A stretch of 40,119 nucleotides of DNA from Desulfobacterales bacterium (GTDB lineage: Bacteria > Desulfobacterota > Desulfobacteria > Desulfobacterales > SpSt-501), in assembly GCA_030834695.1 (NCBI GenBank), contig JAUQXK010000045.1, forward strand, positions 1 through 40,119, given 5' to 3'. Positions 1-9,078 of this stretch are shown piece after piece (the first letter of the stretch is position 1; each line of letters opens with the position of its first letter). The notes under the pieces were generated by a model. The model was given only the letters and a program-made list of their open reading frames with translations, was not told the origin of the DNA and searched no databases. Both the position numbers and the translations under genes were made by a program.

Positions 1-1
1 C

Positions 2-3000
2 ATCGACGCTGATGCTTCGGCCGTTATTGGACAAGCCTCCATCGTTAGCTTCACCATCAACAATGGCGGCAGCGGGTATATGGCTCCCGTTGTCACCATC
101 ACGGATTCTACCGGTACAGGCGCCACGGCCGACGCAATCATTGGTGGCACGCTCGCCGGCGGCATGCGTAAATTCGTCGACAGTATGCCAGGTCTGGGGC
201 CTTCCGGAGCGAACAACCTTGGACAATACATCCCCGTTGCTGTTGCCGATACGACAGCCCATCTGGGATCCGATTACTATGAAATCGCCCTGGTAGAGTA
301 TAGCGAGAAGATGCATTCAGATCTGCCGGCGACAAAGCTCAGGGGCTACGTACAGCTTGAAACGCCGGGAACACTGGCGGCAATGGCCGCCATGAACCCG
401 CCGCTTGTCAGCCAGCACATTGACTTAGGCGGTGGACTTTTTGCAGTGGATATTCCCCACTACCTGGGGCCTCTCATCGTTGCCAAGGGGAGAGCTCACG
501 GCGTAACCAGCCCCGCGGGTGACCCGAAGCCGACTCGCATTAAATTCTACAACCTGCTTCCCACCGGCGCCGGCGGGGACCTTTTTCTGCCGGTTGACGA
601 AACCATAATGGGTTCCGGGCTGGGGCCGGCCGGGCCAGGGGTGGCACGCGACACGTACACGCAGAACCGGGCCGCCGTCCACCTCCACGGCAACAACAGC
701 GTCTGGATCAGCGACGGCAACGTTCACCAGTGGATCACACCAGCCAATGAGAACACCCCATACCCCAAGGGCGTCAGCGTGCGGAACGTGCCGGACATGC
801 TAAATCCCGATGGCACAGTTCAGTGCGACTCTCCGGGCAGTGGATGTATGACCTTTTTCTACACCAACGCGCAGAGCGCGAGGCTGCAGTTCTACCACGA
901 CCATGCCATGGGTATCACGCGCCTCAATGTCTATGCCGGAGAGGCGGCCGGATACGTGTATACGGATGCGGTCGAGCAAGACTTGATCAACGGCACCAAT
1001 GTGTCCGGTGTATATGGCATCGATGCTACCACCGGCGTCCCCATACCTGGATCCTATACGCCAGTCCTCCCTGGTTTGGGGATTCCCCTGATCATCCAGG
1101 ACAAGACCTGGGTGGACGCTGATACGATCTACGCACAGGATCCCACCTGGAATTGGGGCACGTTACCGGCACCGGGGGCAGGAGCCAACGGCGACCTCTG
1201 GTATCCCCATGTCTATATGACGGTCCAGAACCCGGCGGATCTGACCGGCACGAATGCCTTCGGCCGCTGGCACTACGGCCCCTGGTTCAACCCGCCGACC
1301 CCGGTATGCGTGAACGGCCAGCCGGTGGGGTGCATCGAGGTCGGGCCTGTTCCCAACGAGTACTATCAGCCTATTTGTGAGACAAACCCAAACGACCCCG
1401 CCTGCACGGCGCCCTGGGAGCCGCCTTTTAGACCCGGGAATCCGAATCCCTCCATACCCGGCGAGTCCTTCCTTGACACCTCGGTCGTCAACGGCACCGC
1501 CTACCCATACCTGGAGGTGGAGCCCAAGGCGTATCGATTCCGCGTCCTGAATGCCGCCAACGACCGCATGTTGAACCTGCAGCTCTATGTGGCAGCCGAC
1601 AAGACCGCTCCGACGACAGCCGGCACGGACTACGTCGCTACGCCTGCCCGACTCTGTGACGGATCGGTAGCCGTTGACAACTGCACCGAGGTCAAGATGG
1701 TCCCGGTCAGCGTGGCTCCTGCGAACCAGTATGCCGACACGCCGAGCGGCATCCCCGATCCGGCAACGAAAGGCCCGGCTTGGATCATGATAGGCACCGA
1801 AGGCGGCTTCATGCCGAAGCCGGTGGTGGTACCTCAGCAGCCGATCGGCTATAACCTTGACCCGGCTTACTTCAGTTTCGGCTTAGTCAACCAGCACTCG
1901 CTCTTCCTGGGGAGCGCGGAGCGGGTCGACGTAATCGTCGATTTCAGCGGCTACGCCGGCAAGACCCTCATCCTCTACAACGATTCCCCGGCTCCGGTCC
2001 CGGCGGGTGCTGCGCCCTACGACTTCTACACGGGCGACGGAAACCAGATGGATGCCGGCGGCGCACCCAACACGCAGCCCGGTTACGGCCCCAACACCCG
2101 CACCATAATGCAGATTCGGGTGGGGACTGGCACACCAGTTCCTTATAACCTGGCAGCCCTAAACCAAGCGTTTGCTAAGACAGGCACAAAGCGAGGCGTC
2201 TTCGAGCTAACCCAGGAACCGATCATCATTCCGCAGGCCGCCTACAACTCTGCCTACAACAACACTTTTCCGACGACTGCGACGCAACAGTATGTTCAGA
2301 TCGCCGATCTACAGAAGACCTTTCAGCCGATCAATGAGGCCGGGCAGCTACAGCCTGCCGTCACGTTGCCGCTGGAAATGAAGGCGATGCATGACGAGAT
2401 GGGCGGAGTGTACGACACCCAGTTCGGCCGAATGAGCGGGATGCTGGGACTCTCCAACCCACTCTCCCCGGTGCATGTCCTGATCCCTTACCCCTTGGCG
2501 AGCCCGCCCACCGATATCGTAAAGGGCTCGGTGGAGGGCCAGCCAATCGGGGTGATGCCCGACGGCACGCAGATCTGGAGGATTTTCCACAACGGCGTGG
2601 ATACCCACACCATCCACACCCACCTGTTCCATACGCAGCTCATCAACCGCGTCGACCAGAGCGGGCAGGTCACGGGGGGGACGGAGGCCGTGGATCCCAC
2701 CGAGCTCGGCTGGAAGGACACCTTCAGGGTGAACCCGCTGGAGGTCACCTACCTCGCGATGCGCCCGACCGTTCCGACCCCGGCGCAGGTCCCGTTCGAA
2801 GTACCCGACAGCAGGCGTCTGATCGATCCGACGCTGCCTTTAGGGGCCACGCTTATCCCGCCGCCGCCCGCAGGCTGGTTTAGGCCGGATGGCACGGCGA
2901 TCCCGGAAATCCTGAACCACGAGGTCAACTTCGGCTGGGAGTACGTGTGGCACTGCCACATCCTCTCCCACGAAGAAATGGACATGATGCACTCGCTGGT

Positions 3001-3940
3001 GTTCGCGGTTCCTCCGAGGGCACCTACTCTCAACAATCCTACATTAAGCGGCAACACCAACAACCCGCGAGTCAACCTGACGTGGGTTGACAACTCCCAG
3101 AAGGAGGAAGGATTCACCGTCCAGAGGGCGACAGATGCCAATTTCACGGTAGGACTGACATCCTTCAACGTTGCAGCGAACGCCGTGACATTCCAGGATT
3201 CAACCGTCGCGAGGAATGGCCTTTACTGGTACAGGGTGTTCGCAAAAGGCAGTCCGGTCGGCGACTTGCAAACGGCGGGCTTCCCCACCATGTCGGCCGA
3301 CTCTGCATCCAATACGGTCCAAATTCAGGTCGGAGCTGTGCAGGGAACACCGACTGCGCCCACCAACCTGACGGCAACCCTGCAAACCGGCCCGCAGGCC
3401 AGCCTTACCTGGAGGGACAACGCCACCACCGAGACCGGCTTCCTGGTCGAGCGCTGCACGGGCGCCGGCTGCACGAACTTCGCCCAGATCGCCGTGGCGG
3501 GGCCGAGGAACAACACCGGCAACGTGACCTACGTGGACGCTACCGTAACCGCCGGCAACAGCTACTCCTACCAGGTAAGGGCTGTGAACGGCAGTGGCTC
3601 GTCGGCCCCCAGCAACACAGCCAGTGTGGTTGTGTCTGCGATACCGCCGGCGCCGACCGGTTTCACAGTGGCGGTCACCAAGGCCAACGGCAACAACTAC
3701 ACGGCGGCACTGAACTGGAGCGCGGCTACTGACCCGACCAGCTTCACCATCCAGCGCGCCACGAACCTTTCGTTCACGTCCGGCCTGAACACCTCCACGG
3801 TGGCGGGCAACCTCAGAGCACTAAATCAGACCGTGACGCGCAACACAACCTATTACTACAGGATCCGGGCGAACAACAATGTCGGCGGTTCGTCCAACTG
3901 GACGAACGCCCTGCCGTTCCCCATCCGCACCGGCCCCTGA
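2..3940 (+). CDS. Secreted multicopper oxidase with C-terminal fibronectin type III repeats, OmpB-like (5' partial)
   Basis: The frame is open through the left edge, so the start and any signal peptide lie outside; 1312 codons are visible. The first ATG at 80 is internal, because the frame before it reads as the same Gly/Thr-rich segment. All four copper motifs of multicopper oxidases are present (numbered from the first visible codon): HLHG at 227-230, HDH at 299-301, HTIHTH at 869-874, and HCHxxxHxxxxM at 984-995, where C985, H990 and M995 would be the type 1 ligands. Three Fn3-like repeats follow at about 1005-1100, 1115-1210 and 1213-1305. The size and architecture resemble Geobacter OmpB, a secreted multicopper protein linked to use of insoluble electron acceptors (from memory). 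A role in copper or other metal oxidation fits the neighbouring Cus genes. The substrate cannot be read from the sequence. Confidence 0.9.
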   Translation: MDADASAVIGQASIVSFTINNGGSGYMAPVVTITDSTGTGATADAIIGGTLAGGMRKFVDSMPGLGPSGANNLGQYIPVAVADTTAHLGSDYYEIALVEYSEKMHSDLPATKLRGYVQLETPGTLAAMAAMNPPLVSQHIDLGGGLFAVDIPHYLGPLIVAKGRAHGVTSPAGDPKPTRIKFYNLLPTGAGGDLFLPVDETIMGSGLGPAGPGVARDTYTQNRAAVHLHGNNSVWISDGNVHQWITPANENTPYPKGVSVRNVPDMLNPDGTVQCDSPGSGCMTFFYTNAQSARLQFYHDHAMGITRLNVYAGEAAGYVYTDAVEQDLINGTNVSGVYGIDATTGVPIPGSYTPVLPGLGIPLIIQDKTWVDADTIYAQDPTWNWGTLPAPGAGANGDLWYPHVYMTVQNPADLTGTNAFGRWHYGPWFNPPTPVCVNGQPVGCIEVGPVPNEYYQPICETNPNDPACTAPWEPPFRPGNPNPSIPGESFLDTSVVNGTAYPYLEVEPKAYRFRVLNAANDRMLNLQLYVAADKTAPTTAGTDYVATPARLCDGSVAVDNCTEVKMVPVSVAPANQYADTPSGIPDPATKGPAWIMIGTEGGFMPKPVVVPQQPIGYNLDPAYFSFGLVNQHSLFLGSAERVDVIVDFSGYAGKTLILYNDSPAPVPAGAAPYDFYTGDGNQMDAGGAPNTQPGYGPNTRTIMQIRVGTGTPVPYNLAALNQAFAKTGTKRGVFELTQEPIIIPQAAYNSAYNNTFPTTATQQYVQIADLQKTFQPINEAGQLQPAVTLPLEMKAMHDEMGGVYDTQFGRMSGMLGLSNPLSPVHVLIPYPLASPPTDIVKGSVEGQPIGVMPDGTQIWRIFHNGVDTHTIHTHLFHTQLINRVDQSGQVTGGTEAVDPTELGWKDTFRVNPLEVTYLAMRPTVPTPAQVPFEVPDSRRLIDPTLPLGATLIPPPPAGWFRPDGTAIPEILNHEVNFGWEYVWHCHILSHEEMDMMHSLVFAVPPRAPTLNNPTLSGNTNNPRVNLTWVDNSQKEEGFTVQRATDANFTVGLTSFNVAANAVTFQDSTVARNGLYWYRVFAKGSPVGDLQTAGFPTMSADSASNTVQIQVGAVQGTPTAPTNLTATLQTGPQASLTWRDNATTETGFLVERCTGAGCTNFAQIAVAGPRNNTGNVTYVDATVTAGNSYSYQVRAVNGSGSSAPSNTASVVVSAIPPAPTGFTVAVTKANGNNYTAALNWSAATDPTSFTIQRATNLSFTSGLNTSTVAGNLRALNQTVTRNTTYYYRIRANNNVGGSSNWTNALPFPIRTGP

Positions 3941-3956
3941 GTAGCGGGGGCATCGA

Positions 3957-3988
3957 CGGGGAGGGAGCAATCCCTCCCCGTTTTTTTT
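3957..3988 (+). terminator. Rho-independent terminator after the multicopper oxidase
   Basis: A perfect 10-bp GC-rich stem (3957-3966 with 3971-3980) closes a GCAA tetraloop and is followed by eight T (3981-3988). It begins 16 bases after the stop codon and separates the oxidase transcript from the cus genes downstream. Confidence 0.93.
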
Positions 3989-4070
3989 GCAAAAGAAGCG
4001 GCGTTGTAGTATTTCAAAACAAAAAGCGCGGCATGTGATCGCATTATAACAGCCTGCTGAAAAAGGGAAC

Positions 4071-5429
4071 ATGAAGACTCTGTTAACCGCCGTCATTTTT
4101 CTCATCCTCCTTGCAGGATCGTTTCTGGCCGGCTCCTGGTACAGGGAGCACGAGACCAGAGTCCTTCCTTCGGAAATGAAACCACCCGCGGCGAGCGCCG
4201 ATTCGGGCCCTGCCGATACTGTAGCTGACACCGAATTGGACGATTCCTCTCTGCCTCCCGGAACCGTCAGGGTCACACCTGAGCGACAGCAGATGGTCGG
4301 CATCCGGTCTGGAGTTGTGGAAAAAACCGAAGGTGAATATTTCATCCGCGCCGTAGGGAGGGTCGCGCCCGATGAAAAGCGCGTCTACCGCTTGGTGGCA
4401 GCGGCTGACGGCTGGATCCGGGAGACCTACGCCAACGACACCGGAACCCTCGTGAAGAAGAATGAGCGATTGGCCTCTTTTTACAACCCCCTGCTTCGGA
4501 CCACCCAATACAACTACTTATCCGTCCTCGGTTCATCGCGGACTGACCGATATGACGCGGGCAGAAGGCAAGCGCTCGCGCCGTCTCAACTGGCGACTCT
4601 CGATATCAAGACCTACGTCGACGCGCTAGAAAGCCTCGGCATGAGCGAACAGCAGATGAAAGAACTATCCAGCACCAGGGAGGTCTCGGACAAGGTTTTC
4701 ATAGTGGCCCCGGCGACCGGCTTCATCATCGCGAGGAATGTGTCGCCCGGCCAGCAATTCGAGAAGGGTTTCGAGTGGTACCAGATCGCGAACCTCGACC
4801 GGGTCTGGATTTTGGCCGACCTCTTTCCGGCCGACGCGGGTCATGCAAAGCCCGGGACCACGGCCCGCGTCACCCTGCCCGGCCAGAACAAGGAGTTTCA
4901 TTCCACGGTGGCCAAAGTGCTCCCTCAGGTGGACCTGGCATCCAGGACAACGAAGGTGCGCCTCGAACTGGACAACCCCGGCCATGTGCTGCGCCCGGAT
5001 TTGTTCGTGAACGTGGAATTCCGGATCACGCGACCGCCGGCACTGGCCGTTCCAGCCGATGCGATCCTCGAGGCGGGGATGAGCCGGACCGTGTTCGTGG
5101 ACCGCGGGAACGGGTACTTCGAGCCTCGCGAGGTGGAAGCGGGCTGGCGGCACGGCGGCCGGGTCGAGATCACGAAAGGGCTCGAGCCCGGCGAGAAAAT
5201 CGCCCTCTCCGGCAACTTCCTGATCGACTCGGAGAGCCGCCTTCAGCTTGCCGCCTCCGGCATGCAGCCGCTGCTGGTCCAGGACCCGGTCTGCGGCCAG
5301 GAGATTTCCCCGCGCAAGGCGGAAAAAGCGGGCTTGAAAATTAGCCATGGGGGAAAAGCCTATTACTTCCACTCCGAAGAATGCAAAGCGCAATTCGACA
5401 AGAAGCCGGAGCAGTATGTGAAGGAATGA
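4071..5429 (+). CDS. cusB: CusB-type RND efflux periplasmic adaptor with C-terminal YHS domain
   Basis: This 452-residue protein is a membrane-fusion adaptor that would link a CusA-type pump to an outer membrane channel and may pass Cu(I)/Ag(I) to the pump. An N-terminal membrane anchor (about residues 4-22) is followed by the barrel-sandwich and beta-barrel regions typical of the family, including FIIARNVSPGQ and GFEWYQIANLD. The last 49 residues form a YHS metal-binding domain: DPVCG with C408, then YYFHSEEC with H434 and C438. An AGGGA lies very close to the ATG, so the ribosome site is modest. A TATAAC at 4045-4050 could be a -10 element, but no good -35 was found. cusA follows after a repeat-filled gap. 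The YHS fusion is seen in many environmental CusB proteins and suggests heavy-metal specificity. Confidence 0.9.
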   Translation: MKTLLTAVIFLILLAGSFLAGSWYREHETRVLPSEMKPPAASADSGPADTVADTELDDSSLPPGTVRVTPERQQMVGIRSGVVEKTEGEYFIRAVGRVAPDEKRVYRLVAAADGWIRETYANDTGTLVKKNERLASFYNPLLRTTQYNYLSVLGSSRTDRYDAGRRQALAPSQLATLDIKTYVDALESLGMSEQQMKELSSTREVSDKVFIVAPATGFIIARNVSPGQQFEKGFEWYQIANLDRVWILADLFPADAGHAKPGTTARVTLPGQNKEFHSTVAKVLPQVDLASRTTKVRLELDNPGHVLRPDLFVNVEFRITRPPALAVPADAILEAGMSRTVFVDRGNGYFEPREVEAGWRHGGRVEITKGLEPGEKIALSGNFLIDSESRLQLAASGMQPLLVQDPVCGQEISPRKAEKAGLKISHGGKAYYFHSEECKAQFDKKPEQYVKE

Positions 5430-5484
5430 AGAAGAAGACAGAATACAGAATCCAGGAGCTAGAATTCAGAAGAAGAACTACAGG
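5430..5484 (+). repeat. Left block of degenerate purine-rich repeats (ACAGAATCCAGGAG-like)
   Basis: Begins right after the cusB stop. Imperfect copies of units such as GACAGAAT, ACAGAATCCAGGAG and AGAATTCAGAAG follow each other on the + strand. The same words appear on the opposite strand in the block at 5716-5790, so the two blocks are roughly inverted around the small gene between them. Confidence 0.7.
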
Positions 5485-5715
5485 ATGAAGAGACCGCCCG
5501 CAAAACAATTTCGGGAGTTGATTGTTTGGCAAAAGGCACACGAACTGGTTCTGTCGGTTTATCGACACAGTGAATCGTATCCAAAAAACGAGCTTTATGG
5601 GCTGACGTCTCAAATGAGACGGGCGGCGGTTTCCGTTCCCGCTAATATCGCCGAAGGCTTCAAAATCTATGAGTCAGGAGTCAGGAGAAAAAATGAAAAC
5701 AAGGAGAGGGCTTGA
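5485..5715 (+). CDS. Four-helix-bundle protein (S23/Avd-like), truncated remnant
   Basis: The 76-residue product begins like the four-helix-bundle family named after the 23S rRNA intervening-sequence protein: FRELIVWQKAHEL, then MRRAAVSVPANIAEGF. Full members are about 115-125 residues. Here recognisable homology stops just after NIAEGF (about residue 58), and the last codons are translated GAGTCAGGAG-type repeat sequence. I read it as a 3'-truncated and probably inactive copy inserted between cusB and cusA. Family members bind RNA or act as accessory proteins such as Avd of diversity-generating retroelements, but no reverse transcriptase or template repeat is nearby. No strong ribosome binding site is seen. 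Confidence 0.65.
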   Translation: MKRPPAKQFRELIVWQKAHELVLSVYRHSESYPKNELYGLTSQMRRAAVSVPANIAEGFKIYESGVRRKNENKERA

Positions 5716-5790
5716 TTCTGACTTCTGGATTCTGTCTCCCGGATTCTGTTTTCTTGATTCTGGCTCCTGACCTCTGTCTCCTGGATACTT
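5671..5790 (+). repeat. Right block of degenerate repeats flanking the four-helix-bundle remnant
   Basis: Starts with GAGTCAGGAGTCAGGAG inside the end of the small gene. It then switches to the complementary pyrimidine-rich version (GATTCTGACTTCTG, GGATTCTGTCTCC, GTCTCCTGGATA) up to eight bases before cusA. Read on the opposite strand it matches the left block words GACAGAAT and ATCCAGGAG. The tract occupies the place where the cusA ribosome binding site should be. Confidence 0.7.
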
Positions 5791-5797
5791 ATTCACC

Positions 5798-8700
5798 ATG
5801 ATCAACCGCATCATCGACTTTTCGGTCGCGAACAAGTTCTTCGTTCTGGCGCTGACCGCCGTTGCCTGTATCGCCGGATGGTGGTCGGTGCGGCATATCC
5901 CGGTCGACGCGATCCCGGACCTGAGCGATACGCAGGTGATCGTGTTCTCGCGCTGGGACAAAAGCCCCGATCTCGTCGAGGACCAGGTCACCTACCCCAT
6001 CGTCTCGGCCCTGGTGGGCGCCCCCAAGGTCAAGGCCGTGCGCGGCTTCTCGGACTTCGGCTACTCCTACGTCTACGTTATCTTCGAAGACGGGACTGAC
6101 ATCTACTGGGCGCGCTCCCGCACCCAGGAATACCTTTCGGCCGTGCTGCCGCGCCTGCCGCAGGGGGCGCGGACCGAGCTCGGCCCGGATGCGACCCCCC
6201 TCGGATGGGTCTACCAGTACGCTCTCGTGGACGAGTCCGGCCAGCGCAGCTTGGCGGAACTGCGGTCCTACCAGGACTGGTATCTCAAGTACTATCTCAA
6301 GTCGGTGCCGGGGGTGGCGGAAGTGGCGCCGGTCGGCGGTTTCGGCAAGCAGTACCAGGTCAACGTCGACCCGAACCGGCTGCAGGCCTACGGGCTTTCG
6401 ATCAACAAGGTCGCCGATGCGGTGCGCGCGGGCAACTACGAAAGCTCGGGGCGGTTGATCGAATTCGGCGGTACTGAATACAACATCCGCGGACGCGGCT
6501 ACGTCAAGTCCGTGCAGGACCTCGAGGAGATTGCCGTGGCCACGAGCGCGAACGGGACCCCCGTCCGGCTCGCGGACATCGGCGAAGTAGTCCTCGGGCC
6601 GGACCTGCGCCGCGGCCTCGCGGACCTGGACGGCCGCGGCGACGTGGTCTCGGGCATCGTCGTCATGCGCCACGGGCAGAACGCGCTGGACGTGATCGAC
6701 CGGGTCAAGGCCAAACTGAAGGAGATCGAACCCGGGCTGCCGGCCGGGGTCAAGGTCGTCCCGGTCTACGACCGCTCGGACCTGATCCGGGGCGCGATCG
6801 ACAACCTCACTTCCACCGTGATCGAGGTGCTGGTCACCGTCTCGGCCGTGGTCTTCCTGTTCCTCTGGCACATCCCGAGCGCGGTCATCCCGGTCATCAC
6901 TCTGCCGATCGCGGTCCTGATCGCCTTCATCCCCTTCCGCATGACGGGGCTCACTGCCGACATCATGTCGCTGAGCGGGATCGCCATCGCCATCGGGGCG
7001 ATGGTGGACGCCTCCATCGTGGTGGTGGAGCAGACCCATAAGGGCCTGGAGCAGTGGAACCAGAGCGGGCGGAGGGAGGATTATCGTTCCGTGGTTATCA
7101 GGGCGGTGAAGCAGGTGGCCGGGCCCAGTTTTTTTGCCTTGCTGGTGATCGCCGTCGCCTTTCTGCCCGTGCTCACGCTCGAGGGCCAGGAGGGGCGCCT
7201 GTTCCGGCCGCTCGCCTACACCAAGAACCTGGCCATGATCATCGCTGCGGTGCTCGCGATCACGCTCGACCCGGCGCTACGCCTCCTGTTCATCCGCATG
7301 CGGGATTTCACGTTCCGCCCCGTGTGGCTCCGGCGAGCCGCCAACGCGGTTTTGGTCGGACGCATCCGGCCGGAGGAGTCACACCCGGTCAGCCGGGTGC
7401 TTATGGCGCTCTACCGGCCCGCGGCGGCCTGGTCGCTCAAGCGTCCCTATCTGGTGATCGCAGCGTCGTTCCTCCTCATGGCGGCCACTGTGCCAGTTTA
7501 CTTCAAGCTCGGCTCCGAGTTCATGCCGCCGCTGGAAGAAGGGTCGATCCTGTACATGCCGACGACCATGCCCGGGATCTCGATCACCGAGGCGCAGAAG
7601 CTGCTGCAGGTCACCGACCGGGTGATCCGCGGCTTCCCGGAGGTGGAACGCGTGCTCGGCAAGGCGGGCCGTGCCGAGACATCCACCGACCCGGCGCCGC
7701 TTTCCATGCTCGAGACGGTCGTGACGCTCAAACCCAAGAGCGAGTGGCGCGGGGTCGATACCTGGTATTCCGGCTGGGCACCGGAGTGGTTGAAAACGGC
7801 TTTACGGCATATTTCACCGGACCACATCTCCCAGCGCGAGCTGATCAGCGAGATGAACGACGCGCTGCGCCTGCCCGGGCTTTCCAATGCCTGGACCATG
7901 CCGATCAAAGGCCGAATCGACATGCTGAGCACCGGCCTGCGCACGCCGGTCGGGATCAAGATCACGGGCGCGGACCTCGACGCCATAGAGGAGATCGGCG
8001 GCCGGATCGAGTCGCTGCTTCCGAAAGTCCGCGGGACCCGCAGCGTGTTCGCAGAGCGGACCGCCAGCGGCTACTACTACGATGTGGATTGGAACCGCGC
8101 GGAACTCGCGCGCTACGGTTTCAGCATGGAGGAGGCGCAGGCTGCGGTCGAGCGCGCCATCGGCGGAGACAACGTGACCGTGACCGTCGAGGGGCGCGAG
8201 CGCTACCCCGTGAACGTGCGCTACATGCGCGACTTCCGCTCGGATGTTTACTCCCTCGAGCGCGTGCTGGTGGGAGGCGCGGGCGACCAGCCGCAGGTGC
8301 CGCTCTCGCTCTTGGCCACCATCAAACCCGTCAGCGGCCCTTCCATGATCCGCAACGAGGACGGCTTACTGACCGGGTATGTCTACATCGACCTCGCCGG
8401 TCGCGACACGGGCAGCTACATCGAGGAAGCGGCCGCGCTAATCCGGGAGAAAGTGCCACTACCGGCGGGGTACGCGGTCAGCTGGAGCGGGGAGTACGAG
8501 GCCTTGGTGCGCGTGCGCGAACGGCTGATGGCGGTCGTGCCGGTCACGCTCTTCCTCATCCTGCTCTTGCTCTACCTCAACACCCGATCGACGGTGAAGA
8601 CAGGGATCGTGCTGCTTGCGGTGCCGTTCTCGGCCATCGGCGCCTTCTGGATCCTCTACCTGCTCAACTACAACATGAGCATCGGGGTCTGGGTCGGGCT

Positions 8701-9058
8701 CATCGCCTTGCTGGGCGTGGATGCCGAGACCGGCGTATTTATGCTTCTCTATCTCGACCTCGCCTACGAGCAGGCCAGGAAAGAGGGGCGCCTTCGAAGC
8801 TTGGCGGACCTACAGGAAGCCATTCGTTATGGAGCGGTCATGCGCCTTCGGCCGAAATTCATGACGGTGGCCACTACCTTCATCGGGCTGGTTCCCATAT
8901 TGTGGTCCATCGGCATAGGTTCCGATGTGATGAAGCGAATTGCAGCTCCAATGGTCGGAGGTATCTTTACTTCTTTCTTATTGGAGCTTATGGTGTATCC
9001 GGCGATCTACCAGATCTGGAAATGGAACTTCGAACTGAAGAAGCAGGTTTCTTCGTGA
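5798..9058 (+). CDS. cusA: CusA/CzcA-family heavy-metal RND efflux transporter, Cu(I)/Ag(I) type
   Basis: This 1086-residue inner-membrane proton-driven pump would export metal ions through a tripartite complex with the CusB-type adaptor. TM4 carries GAMVDASIVVVE with D404 at the position of the proton-relay aspartate. The three methionines that line the Cu/Ag path in E. coli CusA (M573, M623, M672) have clear counterparts: M587 in LYMPTTMPG, M637 in APLSMLET and M709 in RIDMLSTG. This argues for copper or silver rather than zinc or cobalt. About 23 extra residues lie between the second and third methionine compared with E. coli. No good Shine-Dalgarno precedes the ATG, where repeat sequence ends. 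Most of a long frame on the same strand over 7054-9058 is a shadow of this gene. Confidence 0.95.
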   Translation: MINRIIDFSVANKFFVLALTAVACIAGWWSVRHIPVDAIPDLSDTQVIVFSRWDKSPDLVEDQVTYPIVSALVGAPKVKAVRGFSDFGYSYVYVIFEDGTDIYWARSRTQEYLSAVLPRLPQGARTELGPDATPLGWVYQYALVDESGQRSLAELRSYQDWYLKYYLKSVPGVAEVAPVGGFGKQYQVNVDPNRLQAYGLSINKVADAVRAGNYESSGRLIEFGGTEYNIRGRGYVKSVQDLEEIAVATSANGTPVRLADIGEVVLGPDLRRGLADLDGRGDVVSGIVVMRHGQNALDVIDRVKAKLKEIEPGLPAGVKVVPVYDRSDLIRGAIDNLTSTVIEVLVTVSAVVFLFLWHIPSAVIPVITLPIAVLIAFIPFRMTGLTADIMSLSGIAIAIGAMVDASIVVVEQTHKGLEQWNQSGRREDYRSVVIRAVKQVAGPSFFALLVIAVAFLPVLTLEGQEGRLFRPLAYTKNLAMIIAAVLAITLDPALRLLFIRMRDFTFRPVWLRRAANAVLVGRIRPEESHPVSRVLMALYRPAAAWSLKRPYLVIAASFLLMAATVPVYFKLGSEFMPPLEEGSILYMPTTMPGISITEAQKLLQVTDRVIRGFPEVERVLGKAGRAETSTDPAPLSMLETVVTLKPKSEWRGVDTWYSGWAPEWLKTALRHISPDHISQRELISEMNDALRLPGLSNAWTMPIKGRIDMLSTGLRTPVGIKITGADLDAIEEIGGRIESLLPKVRGTRSVFAERTASGYYYDVDWNRAELARYGFSMEEAQAAVERAIGGDNVTVTVEGRERYPVNVRYMRDFRSDVYSLERVLVGGAGDQPQVPLSLLATIKPVSGPSMIRNEDGLLTGYVYIDLAGRDTGSYIEEAAALIREKVPLPAGYAVSWSGEYEALVRVRERLMAVVPVTLFLILLLLYLNTRSTVKTGIVLLAVPFSAIGAFWILYLLNYNMSIGVWVGLIALLGVDAETGVFMLLYLDLAYEQARKEGRLRSLADLQEAIRYGAVMRLRPKFMTVATTFIGLVPILWSIGIGSDVMKRIAAPMVGGIFTSFLLELMVYPAIYQIWKWNFELKKQVSS

Positions 9059-9078
9059 AAGAGCAATCGAGAGATCTT

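Noticed and set aside
5485-5715. Diversity-generating retroelement suggested by the Avd-like gene
   Set aside because: No reverse transcriptase, template repeat or variable repeat in the window; the gene is truncated.
5789-7039. 416-codon minus-strand frame over cusA
   Set aside because: Asp/Arg/Val-rich antisense shadow with no domains.
7054-9078. Long + strand frame overlapping cusA in a second frame
   Set aside because: Its translation is Arg/Pro/Gly-rich shadow sequence of cusA; only the part from 9079, after cusA ends, looks like a real protein.
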